A DNA stretch of 64,000 nucleotides from Coriobacteriaceae bacterium (GCA_015062655.1 SUUG01000018.1:186001-250000), one strand, 5' to 3'. Counted from the stretch's first letter, positions 19,510 through 29,272 are shown. Numbers and translations: made by a program. Notes: generated from the sequence alone by a model not told the origin.

Positions 19510-20412
19510 TCAATGGCCGGCGGCGAGCGCGGCCCTCACATGGCCCTTCGACGCCTCGAGCGCGCGGCGGGCCCGCTTTGCGTCCATGCCGCCGAGCACC
19601 ATGACGACCGCTGTCTTGACATGGCCTGCGGCCTCCTGAAGCGCGTCGACGGCGGTTGCGCGGTCGCAGCCCGTCGCCTCCATCACGATGTTCTGGCCGC
19701 GGACGGTCAGCTTCTCGTTCGTCTGCTGAACGTCGACCATCAGGTTCTGGTACGCCTTGCCGAGCCCCACCATCGTCGCGGTGGAGATCATGTTGAGCAC
19801 GAGTTTCTGAACGGTTCCCGCCTTCAACCTCGTGGAACCCGTGAGGACCTCGGGGCCAGGGACCGCCTCGATCGCGAGGTCCGCCTCGGCGCCGATCGCG
19901 GAGTTCCGGTTGCAGGCGATCGCCACGGTCTTGCAGCCGCGGGATCGGGCATGGCGAAGGCCGTGCACCACATACGGGGTGCGTCCGCTCGCCGCGAGCC
20001 CCACAACGATATCGGCTGCGCCGAGCCCGATGGCATCGAGCTCTTCGGCGGCCAGCGTCTCGCTGTCCTCGGCCCCCTCGACGGCCGTGAGCAGGGCACC
20101 CTCCCCGCCGGCGATCAGGCCGACCACGAGATCGGGCGACACGCCGAACGTGGGCGGGCACTCCGCGGCGTCGAGCACGCCGAGACGGCCGCTCGTCCCC
20201 GCGCCGAGGTAGATGAGGCGCCCACCCGCCCGCAGCGCCTCGGTGGCCCATGTGATCGCCCGCGCCACGGCGGGCAGCACCTCGGTGATCGACTGCACCG
20301 CGCGCGCGTCCTCCCGGTTCATCACCCGGGCGATCTCGAGCGGCGTCATCTCATCGAGGTCCACGGTCTCCGGATTCCGGGACTCCGTGGACAGGCCGGT
20401 CAGGTCAATCAT
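19510..20412 (-). CDS. murQ: N-acetylmuramic acid 6-phosphate etherase
   Basis: SIS-domain lyase of 300 residues that splits MurNAc-6P into GlcNAc-6P and D-lactate. Motifs: IYLGAGTSGRLGVLDAAECPPTFG (about 67-90, with the catalytic Glu in AEC), GLAASGRTPYV (SIS), and LTGSTRLKAGTVQKL. Its start ATG overlaps the murR stop by four bases (ATGA), so the two are translationally coupled. GlcNAc-6P can go to NagA. The released D-lactate is worth noting because the window also carries a Lar nickel-cofactor system. Confidence 0.95.
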   Translation of the reverse strand: MIDLTGLSTESRNPETVDLDEMTPLEIARVMNREDARAVQSITEVLPAVARAITWATEALRAGGRLIYLGAGTSGRLGVLDAAECPPTFGVSPDLVVGLIAGGEGALLTAVEGAEDSETLAAEELDAIGLGAADIVVGLAASGRTPYVVHGLRHARSRGCKTVAIACNRNSAIGAEADLAIEAVPGPEVLTGSTRLKAGTVQKLVLNMISTATMVGLGKAYQNLMVDVQQTNEKLTVRGQNIVMEATGCDRATAVDALQEAAGHVKTAVVMVLGGMDAKRARRALEASKGHVRAALAAGH

Positions 20413-21272
20413 CTGTTTTCGCCTTTCGGTCGCTTTTCATCGTAGTTCTGCAGCATCGTCTTCGCGCAGCGGTCGTAATCGCGCGCGACGTAGAGGGCGT
20501 ACAGGGCGTCCACGACGGCGAGCTGCGACATGCGCGAGGCCATGGCCCCGCTCCGCACCAGGGGCTCGCTCGTCGCGAGGCCGAGCACCCAGTCCGCCTG
20601 CTCGGCAAGCTCGCTGCCCACGATGCGCGTCACGGCGATCAGCCGGGCTCCCCGCTGGCGAACGAGGCGTGCCACCTCCACCATCTCACGTGTCAGGCCT
20701 GAATAGCTGAACACGAGGGCGAGGTCGTCGGCGTGGATGTTGCGCGCGCAGAGCATCTGGCTGTGCCAGTCCTCGTAGACGTGACACTGCTTGTCGACGC
20801 GGTTCAGCTTGAGCTCGAGATCGCGGGCCACGAGCAGCGACGCCCCGACCCCGAACAGGTTCACGACGCGGGCCGAGGCGATGGCCGCCACGCAGTCCTC
20901 GAGGACGCCGGGGTCCAACAGCCGTTCTAGCGCCTCCAATGAGCGAATATCGCTCTGCACCACCTTCCGAAGGATCCGGTCCGCCCCATCGGCGGAGGAG
21001 ATGTCCTCGATCGCCATGTCGTTCGCATCCTCCATGGACGCGAGCTCGTAGACCAGCTCGCGCTGGAACTCCTTGTAGCCGCTGCATCCGAGCTTCCGGC
21101 AGAACCGCACGACCGTGGAGGCCGAGGCATGGCTCATGTCAGCGAGGTCGCGGATCGTGCAGGCCACCGCAGCCCGAGGATCGCGGCTGATGTTCTCAGC
21201 GAGGCTCCGCACGGCAGGGCACGTGCTCTGGCTCAGCTCCTTGATCCGCAGCAACAGGCCTCTCATCAGCAT
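20409..21272 (-). CDS. murR: RpiR/MurR-family transcriptional regulator
   Basis: 287 residues: N-terminal RpiR helix-turn-helix (about 28-85, with IRDLADMSHASASTVVRFCRKLG) and C-terminal SIS domain (about 125-260, NLFGVGASLLVARDL and SYSGLTREMVEVA) that senses a sugar phosphate, in MurR typically MurNAc-6P. ATG 21272 follows GGAGGG by 6 bases; the frame is open 18 codons further. First gene of the MurNAc operon, so it is likely autoregulated. A near-perfect inverted repeat lies 73 bases upstream. Confidence 0.87.
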   Translation of the reverse strand: MLMRGLLLRIKELSQSTCPAVRSLAENISRDPRAAVACTIRDLADMSHASASTVVRFCRKLGCSGYKEFQRELVYELASMEDANDMAIEDISSADGADRILRKVVQSDIRSLEALERLLDPGVLEDCVAAIASARVVNLFGVGASLLVARDLELKLNRVDKQCHVYEDWHSQMLCARNIHADDLALVFSYSGLTREMVEVARLVRQRGARLIAVTRIVGSELAEQADWVLGLATSEPLVRSGAMASRMSQLAVVDALYALYVARDYDRCAKTMLQNYDEKRPKGENR

Positions 21273-21344
21273 CACCGCCCTCCATTCGCCTTCATTTAAC
21301 ACGCGCTGCACAAATATGTCATGCAATGGAGCAAACTGTAGTAC

Positions 21345-21365
21345 TTTGTTTCACCGATGAACAAA
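21345..21365. promoter_or_regulatory. Candidate MurR operator
   Basis: TTTGTTTCA (21345-21353) and TGAACAAA (21358-21365) are inverted copies around CCGA with a one-base gap. They lie upstream of murR in the only non-coding stretch of that operon. Binding is inferred. Confidence 0.45.
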
Positions 21366-21470
21366 ATCACAGCGGCGCTCGACCGCTGAGCGGCCAAAAC
21401 CAACCGTTGACGCGATATCAGGCCCCAGTTGTGCCACGTTCCGCGCACGGGATCGAGAGGGCCTTGCCCC

Positions 21471-23086
21471 CTACGCAGCCTTCCCCAGCATGCCGAACAT
21501 GATCGCCGCGGCGATGAGGAGCGCCAGGCAGGCCGCTGCGGGGCCGGCGAACGACAGCACGCCCGCGGCCACCGCGGTTCCCAAGACGCCCGCCGCCGTG
21601 GAGGGACGGCGCCGCGCCGCCGGAACCTCGATCGCGTCGAGGGTCGCCGCCAACGAGAAGCAGACGATGAGCAGAAGGCCGCAGGCGACGGCGGGGGGCG
21701 CTCGCCGTGCCCGGGACCGCGAGCGCCCCCGCGGCGAGATACAGCATGAAGAGCGCGACGGCCGCCCCCGTCGGCACCAGCCCGTCGAGAAGCGCCAGGG
21801 AGCGCGTGGAGAACGGCAGGGCGTCGCGCACGAGCCGTACGCGCATGTCCTCGCGAAACGCGCCGGCGAGTTCGGCCACCGCCCCGTGAGACATGATGCA
21901 GAGCAGCCCCCACACGAGGAGTGTGACCGGATGCGGGCCTCCCGTCAGCGCGACCGACCCCAGGGGCGCGAGCACCAGCCCAACGGTCAGGAGCCTGCTC
22001 GCATCGCGCCACCGCCTCAGATGCGTGACGGCGGATCGGGAGACGGGCGCCGCCCAGCCCTCGCCGATCGCGGGCACCAGCCTCAGCGGTCGGTGGCGGG
22101 CCATGCGGTAGCGACGGCGCAGGTCGCGGTAGACGGTCGGCGCGGTGAGCGCGAGGTGCCGGACGCCATGCAGCGTGGCGAAGGCCCCGCTCTCCTCGAT
22201 CGCCCGGATGAGATCGGCCCGGCGCGCGACGAGGACGAGGATGCCGAGCATGCCGATGAGGAGGACGGCGAGACCCCCGGCGAGGAAGGGTGCGAGAGCG
22301 GAGAGCGCGGCGGGGTCCACGGGAGGGGTAGGAGGCCGCACGCCCCCTCCGAACGCCGCCGAAGCAGCCGGGGCGAGCGCCCCCAGCGAAGCCGCCGCCA
22401 CGGCGGCGCCCAGGCAGACGCGAAGCGCCCGCCGGCGGCGCGTTGCCCGCAAGCCCAGGCAGCCAACGGCATCGGCGGCAACTACGGCCACCGCGCCCGC
22501 AAGCCCGTCAAGCGCCGCGACGGCCCCCGCGTGCAACCCCGTACCGGCCGCTGCCAGACCCGATCCCGCCATGAAGGCCGCGAGCGCCGAGGCCGAGCCC
22601 CAGCCGAGCGCGGGCCCCGCCGCGCCCGTCAACGCGAGCTCGGAGCCCGCGAACGCGCCCGATGCGATATGCCCCGCATCGGGGGCCGTCAGCTTGAGCG
22701 GCGAGGAGCGCAGGCCCGCGAGCGCGCGGGCCGCGAACAGCGCGACCGGCGCCTATGAGCAGGAAGGAGAAGAGGGGCACCAGAACGGGCCCGAGCAGTC
22801 TGAAGGATTCCTCGACGCGCGCGAGGAGCATGGCCCAGGCCGCGAGGGCGCTCCCGCCCGCTATGAGGACGAGGTACATCTGGTAGATCCGCTCCAGGAG
22901 GTCGGCGCGCTCGGCGAGATCGGTGCCGAAGGCGTACCCCCACCAGGCGAGCTCGGTCCTGAGATGGCGGAGGCGCAGCCGCATGAGCTGGCCCAGATGC
23001 CCGGCGTCGAGCATCGGCTCCGCTGCGAACCGCGGCGCCGGGACACCGGCCGCGCGCTTGGAGCGCCCCCTAGAGCCCATCGTCAT
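21471..23086 (-). pseudogene. ABC transporter permease, two frameshifts
   Basis: Read across three frames, this stretch encodes one hydrophobic protein of about 535 residues with many membrane helices. It starts near 23086 (MTMGSRGR) and overlaps the ATPase stop. The first frame runs to FSFLLIGA near 22757, where one base appears to be missing (GGCGCCGGTC). The sense continues in a second frame (APVALFAARALAGL onward) to about 21700, where a run of six C/G shifts it again. The tail (about 21690-21471) ends in FGMLGKAA. Both breaks are at G/C runs, so sequencing error is as likely as true decay. Partner of the intact ATPase; substrate unknown. Confidence 0.7.
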
Positions 23087-23783
23087 CGACCTCGCGCGCC
23101 GTTCCGCCCGCGAGCTCGTACACCACCGCCGGCTCAACCCCGGGCAGGCCGTGATGACAGCTCATGAGCACCGCCGTGCCCGATGCGGCCGCGTCGCGCA
23201 CGAGCTCGCCCAAGAGCTCCCGCGACGTCGGGTCCAACGGGCCCGTCGCCTCATCGAGGAGGAGGATCCGAGGGTGGACTGAGAAGGCGATCGTGAGGGC
23301 GAGCTTCTGGCGCATGCCTCGAGAGAACGCCGAGGGATAGGCGTCACAGGCGTCACGGATTCCAAACCGGTCGAGCAGGTCATCCACCTCGCGCCGACGA
23401 TCCGCTGCGGCGCGGTTCGCGCGGAGCACGAAGTCAAGGTGCTCCCGCGCCGTGAGATCGTCGTAGAAGGCGGGGACGTCGGCGACGAAGGCCACCTGGC
23501 GCCGCAGATCGCCCCGTATCCCCGTCATGCGCTCACCGGCGACGCGGATCTCACCGGCCGCCGGGCTCATCCACCCGGCGAGGCATTTGAGCAGGGTCGT
23601 CTTGCCCGCCCCGTTCGGGCCCACGAGGAAGGCCACGTCGCCCTCGTAGAGAGCCACGTCAACGTGGTCCCACACGGGCACGCCCCCGTAGCCGAACGAG
23701 AGGTCGTAGGCATCGAGCAGAGGCACCGGACCAGTGGCGGCCTGAGCGTCCGCCGGGGCGCGCCGAGGGTCCTGATCGGTCAT
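23070..23783 (-). CDS. ABC transporter ATP-binding protein
   Basis: ATPase subunit of 237 residues with Walker A GPNGAGKTT (about 55-63), Q-loop region, signature FSRGMRQKL, Walker B ILLLDEATGPLD and a switch histidine in MSCHHG. The aromatic-rich N-terminus and the CcmA-like layout suggest an exporter or bacteriocin/peptide type of transporter. The permease gene follows with overlapping ends but is broken by two frameshifts. If those are real, this ATPase lacks its partner. Confidence 0.85.
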   Translation of the reverse strand: MTDQDPRRAPADAQAATGPVPLLDAYDLSFGYGGVPVWDHVDVALYEGDVAFLVGPNGAGKTTLLKCLAGWMSPAAGEIRVAGERMTGIRGDLRRQVAFVADVPAFYDDLTAREHLDFVLRANRAAADRRREVDDLLDRFGIRDACDAYPSAFSRGMRQKLALTIAFSVHPRILLLDEATGPLDPTSRELLGELVRDAAASGTAVLMSCHHGLPGVEPAVVYELAGGTAREVDDDGL

Positions 23784-23879
23784 GACGGCCTCCTTCCGCG
23801 CAGAGTCAAACGGGCCGTCGCAGGGCGGGCCTCCCGAGATGCCGCCCGGGAACCGTAACCGCCCCGGAAATCGAAGCCC

Positions 23880-25169
23880 TCACGCCTCGGGGACGATCCT
23901 ATCGCAGCCCATATAGGGGCGCAGGACCTCGGGCACCGTGACGGTTCCGTCCTCGTTCTGGTAGTTCTCGAGGATGGCGGCCATCGTGCGGCCCGCGGGC
24001 AAGCCGGAGCCGTTCAGCGTGTGCAGGAAGCGCGAGCCCTTGAAGCTCTCGGGGTCGCGGTACTTGATGTTGGCGCGGCGCGCCTGGAAGTCGCCGCAGT
24101 TGGAGCACGAGGAGATCTCCTTGTACGCGTCGTAGCTCGGCAGCCACACCTCGACGTCGTAGGTCTGGCGGGCGGAGAAGCCGAGGTCGCCCGTGCACAG
24201 CGAGATCACGCGGTAGGGCAGGCCCAGCTGCTGCAGCAGGTACTCGGCCTCAGCCGTCATGCTCTCGAGCTCCTCGTCGGACTGCTCGGGCGTGGCGAAC
24301 TTCACCATCTCCACCTTGTCGAACTGGTGCTGGCGGATGATGCCGCGCGTGTCGCGACCGGCCGAACCCGCCTCCTCGCGGAAGCAGGGCGTGAAGGCCG
24401 TGTAGCGGCGCGGCAGGCTCTCGGCCTCGAGGACCTCGCCGGCGTGCAGGTTCGTGAGGACCACCTCGGCCGTGGGGATCAGGAAGTTGTCGCCGCTCAC
24501 ATGGTAGGCGTCGTCTTCGAACTTCGGGAGCTGGCCCGTGCCGTACATGGTCTGGCGCTTGACGACGATGGGCGGCCACCACTCCTTGAAGCCGCGGCTC
24601 GCGTGCGTGTCGAGGAAGTAGTTGATGAGGGCGCGCTCGAGGCGGGCGCCGGCGCCCCCGAGCACGGTGAAGCGGCTGCCCGAGAGCTTGTTGCCGCGCT
24701 CGAAATCGAGGATGTCGAGGTCGGTGCCAAGATCCCAGTGGGCCTTCGGCTCGAAGCCCTCAGCGGCGAAGTCGCGCGGCACGCCCCAGCGGCGGCGCTC
24801 GGGGTTCTCGGACTCATCGGCGCCCACGGGCGTGGCCTCGCCGGGGATGTTCGGGAGGTGCGCCATGAAGGTCTCGAGCTCGGCCTCGAGCGAGCCGCGG
24901 CGCTCGGAGAGCCCCTCGATCTGCTCGTTCACCTGGCGCACGGCCTCCTTGGCGTCCTCGGCCTCGTCTTTCTTCCCCTCGCGCATGAGCGCGCCGATCT
25001 TCTTGGACTCGGCGTTGCGCGTGGCCTGGAGCTCCTCGACCTCGGCGATAACGGAGCGGCGCTCGCCATCGAGCTCGAAAAACCGCTCGCGGTCCCACGA
25101 GGTCTGGCGATTGGCCATGGCGGCGTCGACCGCGTCGGGGTTCTCACGGACGAATTTGATGTCGAGCAT
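23880..25169 (-). CDS. serS: Seryl-tRNA synthetase
   Basis: Class II synthetase, 429 residues. The N-terminal helical coiled-coil arm (about 30-105) binds the long variable arm of tRNA-Ser. The catalytic core has motif 2 FREEAGSAGRDTRGIIRQHQF and motif 3 near NGSGLPAGRTMAAILENYQ. Start ATG 25169 agrees with the canonical MLDIKFVRENP. The 89-bp leader is too short for a T-box and shows none. Confidence 0.97.
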   Translation of the reverse strand: MLDIKFVRENPDAVDAAMANRQTSWDRERFFELDGERRSVIAEVEELQATRNAESKKIGALMREGKKDEAEDAKEAVRQVNEQIEGLSERRGSLEAELETFMAHLPNIPGEATPVGADESENPERRRWGVPRDFAAEGFEPKAHWDLGTDLDILDFERGNKLSGSRFTVLGGAGARLERALINYFLDTHASRGFKEWWPPIVVKRQTMYGTGQLPKFEDDAYHVSGDNFLIPTAEVVLTNLHAGEVLEAESLPRRYTAFTPCFREEAGSAGRDTRGIIRQHQFDKVEMVKFATPEQSDEELESMTAEAEYLLQQLGLPYRVISLCTGDLGFSARQTYDVEVWLPSYDAYKEISSCSNCGDFQARRANIKYRDPESFKGSRFLHTLNGSGLPAGRTMAAILENYQNEDGTVTVPEVLRPYMGCDRIVPEA

Positions 25170-25258
25170 GCGGGCCTCCGGTTCATGCGCTCTGATCTAC
25201 TTTGGCCAGTATATACTTGTGGGGACCAAGACCATAGGTTCGAAACCGAGAAGGCAAG

Positions 25259-25432
25259 ATGGACGCTCTCTTCAGCTTTTTGTTCGACACCCGCGAGGGA
25301 CTCGCCGTCCTGTTCGTGAGCGGCATCGTGATCTTCGCCCTCGCCGCCTTCGTGCTGGAGCGGCGCACGCACAGGCTCTACGTCGACCGCGGTCCCCGTG
25401 AGGACGGCGAGGACGACGGCTTTTGGGACTAG
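25259..25432 (+). CDS. Small single-pass membrane protein
   Basis: 57 residues, too short for many gene callers. An amphipathic start (MDALFSFLFDTREG) leads into one clear transmembrane helix (about 15-34, LAVLFVSGIVIFALAAFVL), a basic stop-transfer ERRTHRL and an acidic tail ending DGFWD. GAGAAGG precedes ATG 25259. It is divergent from serS and convergent with the next gene. Codon use and amphipathicity look genuine. Function unknown. Confidence 0.6.
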   Translation: MDALFSFLFDTREGLAVLFVSGIVIFALAAFVLERRTHRLYVDRGPREDGEDDGFWD

Positions 25433-25469
25433 CCTCCGCCGCAGCATCGGACCCGGGCCCCGCCGCTGC

Positions 25470-26435
25470 TTAGACCAGCGCGTACCCGAGCTGCTCGGCC
25501 GCCGCCGACACGTCGGGCTCCCACGCCCCGTCCTTCAAAACGAATTGCAGGCTCGCCGACTTGTACACCTCGGTAGAGGTCACCGAAGCGAGCGTCTCCT
25601 CGAACAGCTGCGCGACTGCCGCGCGCTGCTCGTCGGACAAGGTGGACGTGCCGACGAACGCGTCGATACCCTGCTCGTGGAAGTAGGGGAGCGTTCGATC
25701 GAGGAGCTCCTCGATGAGTTGGAAGGTGTCCCGCGCGGTCACATCGAAGTAGGCGTATGCCTCAGCCGGGATGCCGTCGTAGGGGCTGTAGACGTAGATG
25801 CCGGTGATCTCGTAGCTGGATCCCTCGAAGGCCCAGGTCAAAAACGCGTTGATATCAATGCCGAGCTCATCTGCGCTGTAGCCGAGCGCCGACTCGACCC
25901 GCTCCGCGAACTGGCTGGAGACCGCTTCGACCACCTGGTCGCTCTCAGCCATGCCATCGAGGAAGGCGGTCATCTCCTCGCGGACCCGCCCCCTCTCGGC
26001 GTCCTCGTCGAAGTCGTCGGGGCTGACCTGAGAATCGGACCCGGCCACACCCTCGAGTACGGTGGGCGGCTCCTCCGCGATCAGCGTGTCCATGAGGACC
26101 CCGACGCGCCAGCCCTCCGTGATCAGCAACCAAATAGCGAGGATGATAAGGCCGACGATGAGGCAGCCACCGCATCCCATCCGGGCTTTCGGAGCCGGCT
26201 CCCCGGCGCCGCCCGCGGCGCCGGACGGGGTCGCCGTGCGCCTCGACCGCCCGGCGCGCCCGCGACGACCTCGCCCTTGCTGGGGATGCGGGGGCCTGTA
26301 GGCGTCGGGCACCTCTTCCGGCGCCCGGTAGCCGCCGGCGGGCTCGCGCTCCTCCAAAACCTGCGAGGGCTCGTCCCACGGCAGGACGGGCTCGCCGGCG
26401 TTGAACGGGTCGATATTCGATTCACGTCGGGCCAT
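25470..26435 (-). CDS. Hypothetical single-pass membrane protein
   Basis: 321 residues: a 75-residue Pro/Arg/Gly-rich disordered cytoplasmic N-terminus, a CGGC motif and a transmembrane helix at about 88-106 (LIVGLIILAIWLLI), then an acidic extracellular domain of about 210 residues that I cannot assign. ATG 26435 follows GAAGGGGA. It starts 34 bases after the SPFH gene stop and is probably co-transcribed with it. Confidence 0.75.
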   Translation of the reverse strand: MARRESNIDPFNAGEPVLPWDEPSQVLEEREPAGGYRAPEEVPDAYRPPHPQQGRGRRGRAGRSRRTATPSGAAGGAGEPAPKARMGCGGCLIVGLIILAIWLLITEGWRVGVLMDTLIAEEPPTVLEGVAGSDSQVSPDDFDEDAERGRVREEMTAFLDGMAESDQVVEAVSSQFAERVESALGYSADELGIDINAFLTWAFEGSSYEITGIYVYSPYDGIPAEAYAYFDVTARDTFQLIEELLDRTLPYFHEQGIDAFVGTSTLSDEQRAAVAQLFEETLASVTSTEVYKSASLQFVLKDGAWEPDVSAAAEQLGYALV

Positions 26436-26469
26436 CGCGGTCCCCTTCGCTCGGTACGGGCGCCAGCTG

Positions 26470-27444
26470 CTACTTCTGCGGCTTCACCGACGGGGCCTGG
26501 ATGCTCCCGCCCACCTGCTCGGCGGTGATGATCTGCTCGAACATGCTCGTCGAGTCGCGGAAGTCGGTGGGCAGCACGACGGTGGCCGCCTTGCCGCTCT
26601 TCGCGAACTCGTTCATCATCTCGGTCCACTGCGTGAACATGAAGAGCTGGTTGGCCTCGTCGTTGCCGACGCCCGTCTCCTGGATGGTCTCAAGCGAGTC
26701 CTTGATGCCGATCGCGATGGCCTTGCGCTGGTTCGCGATACCCTCGCCGGCCTTCTCCATGGCCTCGGCCTCGGCCTTGGCCTCGGTCACGCGGCGGATG
26801 CGGTCGGCCTCGGCGAGGTCCTGCGCGGCGGCCTTGGTGCGCTGGGCCGCGTTGATCTGGTTCATGGAGTCCTCGACCTCGGCGGGGAGCGCGATCTTGG
26901 TGATCAGCGTCGAGACGAGCGTGAAGCCGTAGGCGGCCATCTGCTCGGAGACCGTGGCGTTCACGTCCTTGGCGATGTCATCCTTCTTGGCGAAGACCTC
27001 ATCGAGCGTATAGACGGGGATCGAGGAGCGCAGCGCGTCGGTGATGAAGTCGCGCATCTGGGCGACCGGCTGCTGGAGCATGTAGTAGCTCTTGTAGACG
27101 CCCGAGTCCTCCGGGCCGGCGCCCATCTCGTAGCTCACGTGGTACTGGGCGGAGACCTCGAGGCCGATGGTGACGTTGTCCTCGGTCTTCACGTCGATAT
27201 CGAAGCCGTTCTTCATCGTGCGGAGGCTCACCGTGGCCGCCCGGCGGTCGATGATGGGGATCTTGACATGGAAGCCCGCAGGGACGATGCGGCTGAACTT
27301 GCCGAGCCGCTCGATGATCACCGCATGCTGTTGCTTGACCACGAAGAACGAGTTCAGCCCCACGATGACCAGGATGAAGATCACAAGGATGGGGACGACG
27401 AGACCGACGGTTGAGAAGGGGCTGGGCTCTAGCAGGTCAAACAC
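26470..27444 (-). CDS. SPFH/stomatin-family membrane protein (QmcA-like)
   Basis: 324 residues: N-terminal membrane helix (about 12-32), then the band-7/SPFH domain (about 33-200, with VVKQQHAVIIERLGKF and RDFITDALRSSIPVYTLDE) and an alanine/glutamate-rich coiled coil (about 205-260, DLAEADRIRRVTEAKAEAEAM). Such proteins oligomerise into membrane scaffolds and often modulate proteases. GTG at 27444 is the start, with AGGAGC upstream. The following gene encodes an unknown membrane protein in the same direction. Confidence 0.88.
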   Translation of the reverse strand: MFDLLEPSPFSTVGLVVPILVIFILVIVGLNSFFVVKQQHAVIIERLGKFSRIVPAGFHVKIPIIDRRAATVSLRTMKNGFDIDVKTEDNVTIGLEVSAQYHVSYEMGAGPEDSGVYKSYYMLQQPVAQMRDFITDALRSSIPVYTLDEVFAKKDDIAKDVNATVSEQMAAYGFTLVSTLITKIALPAEVEDSMNQINAAQRTKAAAQDLAEADRIRRVTEAKAEAEAMEKAGEGIANQRKAIAIGIKDSLETIQETGVGNDEANQLFMFTQWTEMMNEFAKSGKAATVVLPTDFRDSTSMFEQIITAEQVGGSIQAPSVKPQK

Positions 27445-27583
27445 GATAGCTCCTATCAGCGGTGGGGTATTTTTTATCAGTATATATCAGTATACTCAGA
27501 CGGCCGCGGGCCGCTGGCGCCAGTCTTTACGCAAACGTAATCTAACGTAGGGTGAACGGCGCGTTTCGCTTATCGTGGCGACA

Positions 27584-27731
27584 AAAAAGTCGATTGTAGG
27601 GGCTTTTTTCAAGATCTCCAAGTAGCCGGGCTTTTTCGTCGGTTTTTTGACCCCAAAAGACCAGGAAAGCACTTCGCTATAGTGGAGTGTACTGACCTGT
27701 TCCGGAAAAAAGCCCCTACAATCGACTTTTT
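27584..27731. repeat. Inverted-repeat element with perfect 27-bp arms
   Basis: Bases 27584-27610 and 27705-27731 are exact reverse complements (core AGTCGATTGTAGGGGC), 94 bp apart. Each arm carries a T-run, and the centre holds further T-rich, terminator-like words (GGGCTTTTTCG, GGTTTTTTGACC). It fills the 377-bp spacer between glyA and the SPFH gene. It could be a MITE remnant or a large bidirectional terminator/attenuator. Nothing else coding is seen in 27445-27821. Confidence 0.6.
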
Positions 27732-27821
27732 CGTTTTGAGCCTCGCCCAAACGGGACGCATCGCGTCCGAAACGGCAGCCCCGGGCGCGATGCCGATGAG
27801 AAACGCGGTGCCCGCGGCGTC

Positions 27822-29072
27822 CTACAGCGCCGGATACAGCGGATGCGCGGCGAGGAGCTCGTCCACGCGGGCGCGGACCTGGCCGAGGACGGCCTCGTCA
27901 TCGACCGCGAACGCGACCTTGGCGATGAGCTGGCCGATCTCATGGAACTCGTCGGCGCAGAACCCGCGCGTCGTGCCCGCCGCCGAGCCCACGCGGATGC
28001 CGCTCGTCACGAACGGGGACCGCGGCTCGCCGGGGATCGAGTTCTTGTTGACCGTGAGCCCCGCCTCATCGAGCAGGCGCTCCGCGTCTTTGCCGGTGAT
28101 GTCGGCCGGTGTGAGGTCCACCAGGCAGAGATGGTTATCCGTGCCGCCCGAGACAAGGCGCAGGCCTCCCTCAGCAAGCCCCTCCCCCATCGCCGCCGCG
28201 TTCTTCACGACGTCATCGATGTAGGTTGAGAACTCGGGGCGCAGCGCCTCGCCGAAGGCCACGGCCTTGCCGGCGATCACGTGCATGAGCGGGCCGCCTT
28301 GGGTCCCCGGGAACACGGCCTTGTTGATTGCGCGGTACAGTTCCTCGTCGTTGGTGAGGATGAAGCCGCCGCGGGGGCCGCGCAGCGTCTTGTGGCTTGT
28401 GGAGGTGACCACGTCGGCGTGCGGCACCGGCGAGGGGTGCGCGCCGGTTGCCACCAGGCCGGCGATATGGGCCATGTCCACCATGAGGCGGGCGCCCACG
28501 CCGTGCGCGATGGCGGCCATGCGCTCGAAGTCGATCGTGCGAGGATAGGCCGACGCGCCACCCACGATGAGGGCCGGGCGCTCCTTTTGGGCGAGGCGCT
28601 CGAGCTCGTCGTAGTCGATGGTCTCCGTCTCGAGGTCGAGGTCGTAGGGCACGAAGCGGTAGAGCTTGCCCGAGAAATTGACCGGGCTGCCGTGCGTGAG
28701 ATGTCCGCCCTGGTCGAGGCTCATGCCGAGCACCGTGTCGCCGGGGTTGATGAGGGAGGCGTAGGCCGCGAGGTTGGCGTTGGCGCCGCAATGGGGCTGG
28801 ACGTTCGCGAAGGAGCAGCCGAAGAGCTCGCAGGCCCGCTCGCGGGCGAGGTCCTCGACGATGTCGACCTTCTCGCACCCGCCGTAATACCGATGGCGCG
28901 GATAGCCCTCGGCGTACTTGTTCGTGAGCACGCTGCCCACGGCCTCGAGCACCGCGGGGCTCACGATGTTCTCGGAGGCGATGAGCTCGATGGTGTCGCG
29001 CTGGCGCTCGAGCTCCTGATCGAGCGCGGACGCGACGGCGGGGTCCTCCTGGCGAAGCTGTTCAAGGGTCAT
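27822..29072 (-). CDS. glyA: Serine hydroxymethyltransferase
   Basis: PLP enzyme of 416 residues converting serine and THF to glycine and 5,10-methylene-THF. The PLP lysine lies in [16 protein letters not shown] (near 225). [26 protein letters not shown] and GANANLA segments are canonical. ATG 29072 follows GAGGAGGAT. The 200-bp leader before it holds no riboswitch I recognise. Supplies one-carbon units used by PurH. Confidence 0.97.
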   Translation of the reverse strand: MTLEQLRQEDPAVASALDQELERQRDTIELIASENIVSPAVLEAVGSVLTNKYAEGYPRHRYYGGCEKVDIVEDLARERACELFGCSFANVQPHCGANANLAAYASLINPGDTVLGMSLDQGGHLTHGSPVNFSGKLYRFVPYDLDLETETIDYDELERLAQKERPALIVGGASAYPRTIDFERMAAIAHGVGARLMVDMAHIAGLVATGAHPSPVPHADVVTSTSHKTLRGPRGGFILTNDEELYRAINKAVFPGTQGGPLMHVIAGKAVAFGEALRPEFSTYIDDVVKNAAAMGEGLAEGGLRLVSGGTDNHLCLVDLTPADITGKDAERLLDEAGLTVNKNSIPGEPRSPFVTSGIRVGSAAGTTRGFCADEFHEIGQLIAKVAFAVDDEAVLGQVRARVDELLAAHPLYPAL

Positions 29073-29242
29073 GTGGGATCCTCCTCATATGGTTGCGCGG
29101 GTAAGACAGCCCGCAGAGCTCACTATGCCCGGTGGAGCGAAGATGCGCCATGGCATTTCGGCGGAAGGCGGGGTGGCGTCGCGGGCCCGCAGGTCATCGG
29201 CGCATCTGGGGCGGGCGGACCTGTCATCCGAAACAGTTCCGA

Positions 29243-29272
29243 AAAAAGAAAGCTCCCCGAAGGGAGCTTCAA
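29243..29272 (-). terminator. Terminator after tRNA-Leu(CAG)
   Basis: On the minus strand GAAGCTCCC TTCG GGGAGCTTTC is followed by TTTTTT, starting 8 bases after the tRNA end. Confidence 0.9.

Noticed and set aside
25170-25258. T-box leader for serS
   Set aside because: Only 89 bp of spacer, no T-box sequence and no terminator hairpin.
29073-29242. Riboswitch upstream of glyA
   Set aside because: No glycine, THF or SAM aptamer core recognised in the roughly 170-bp leader.
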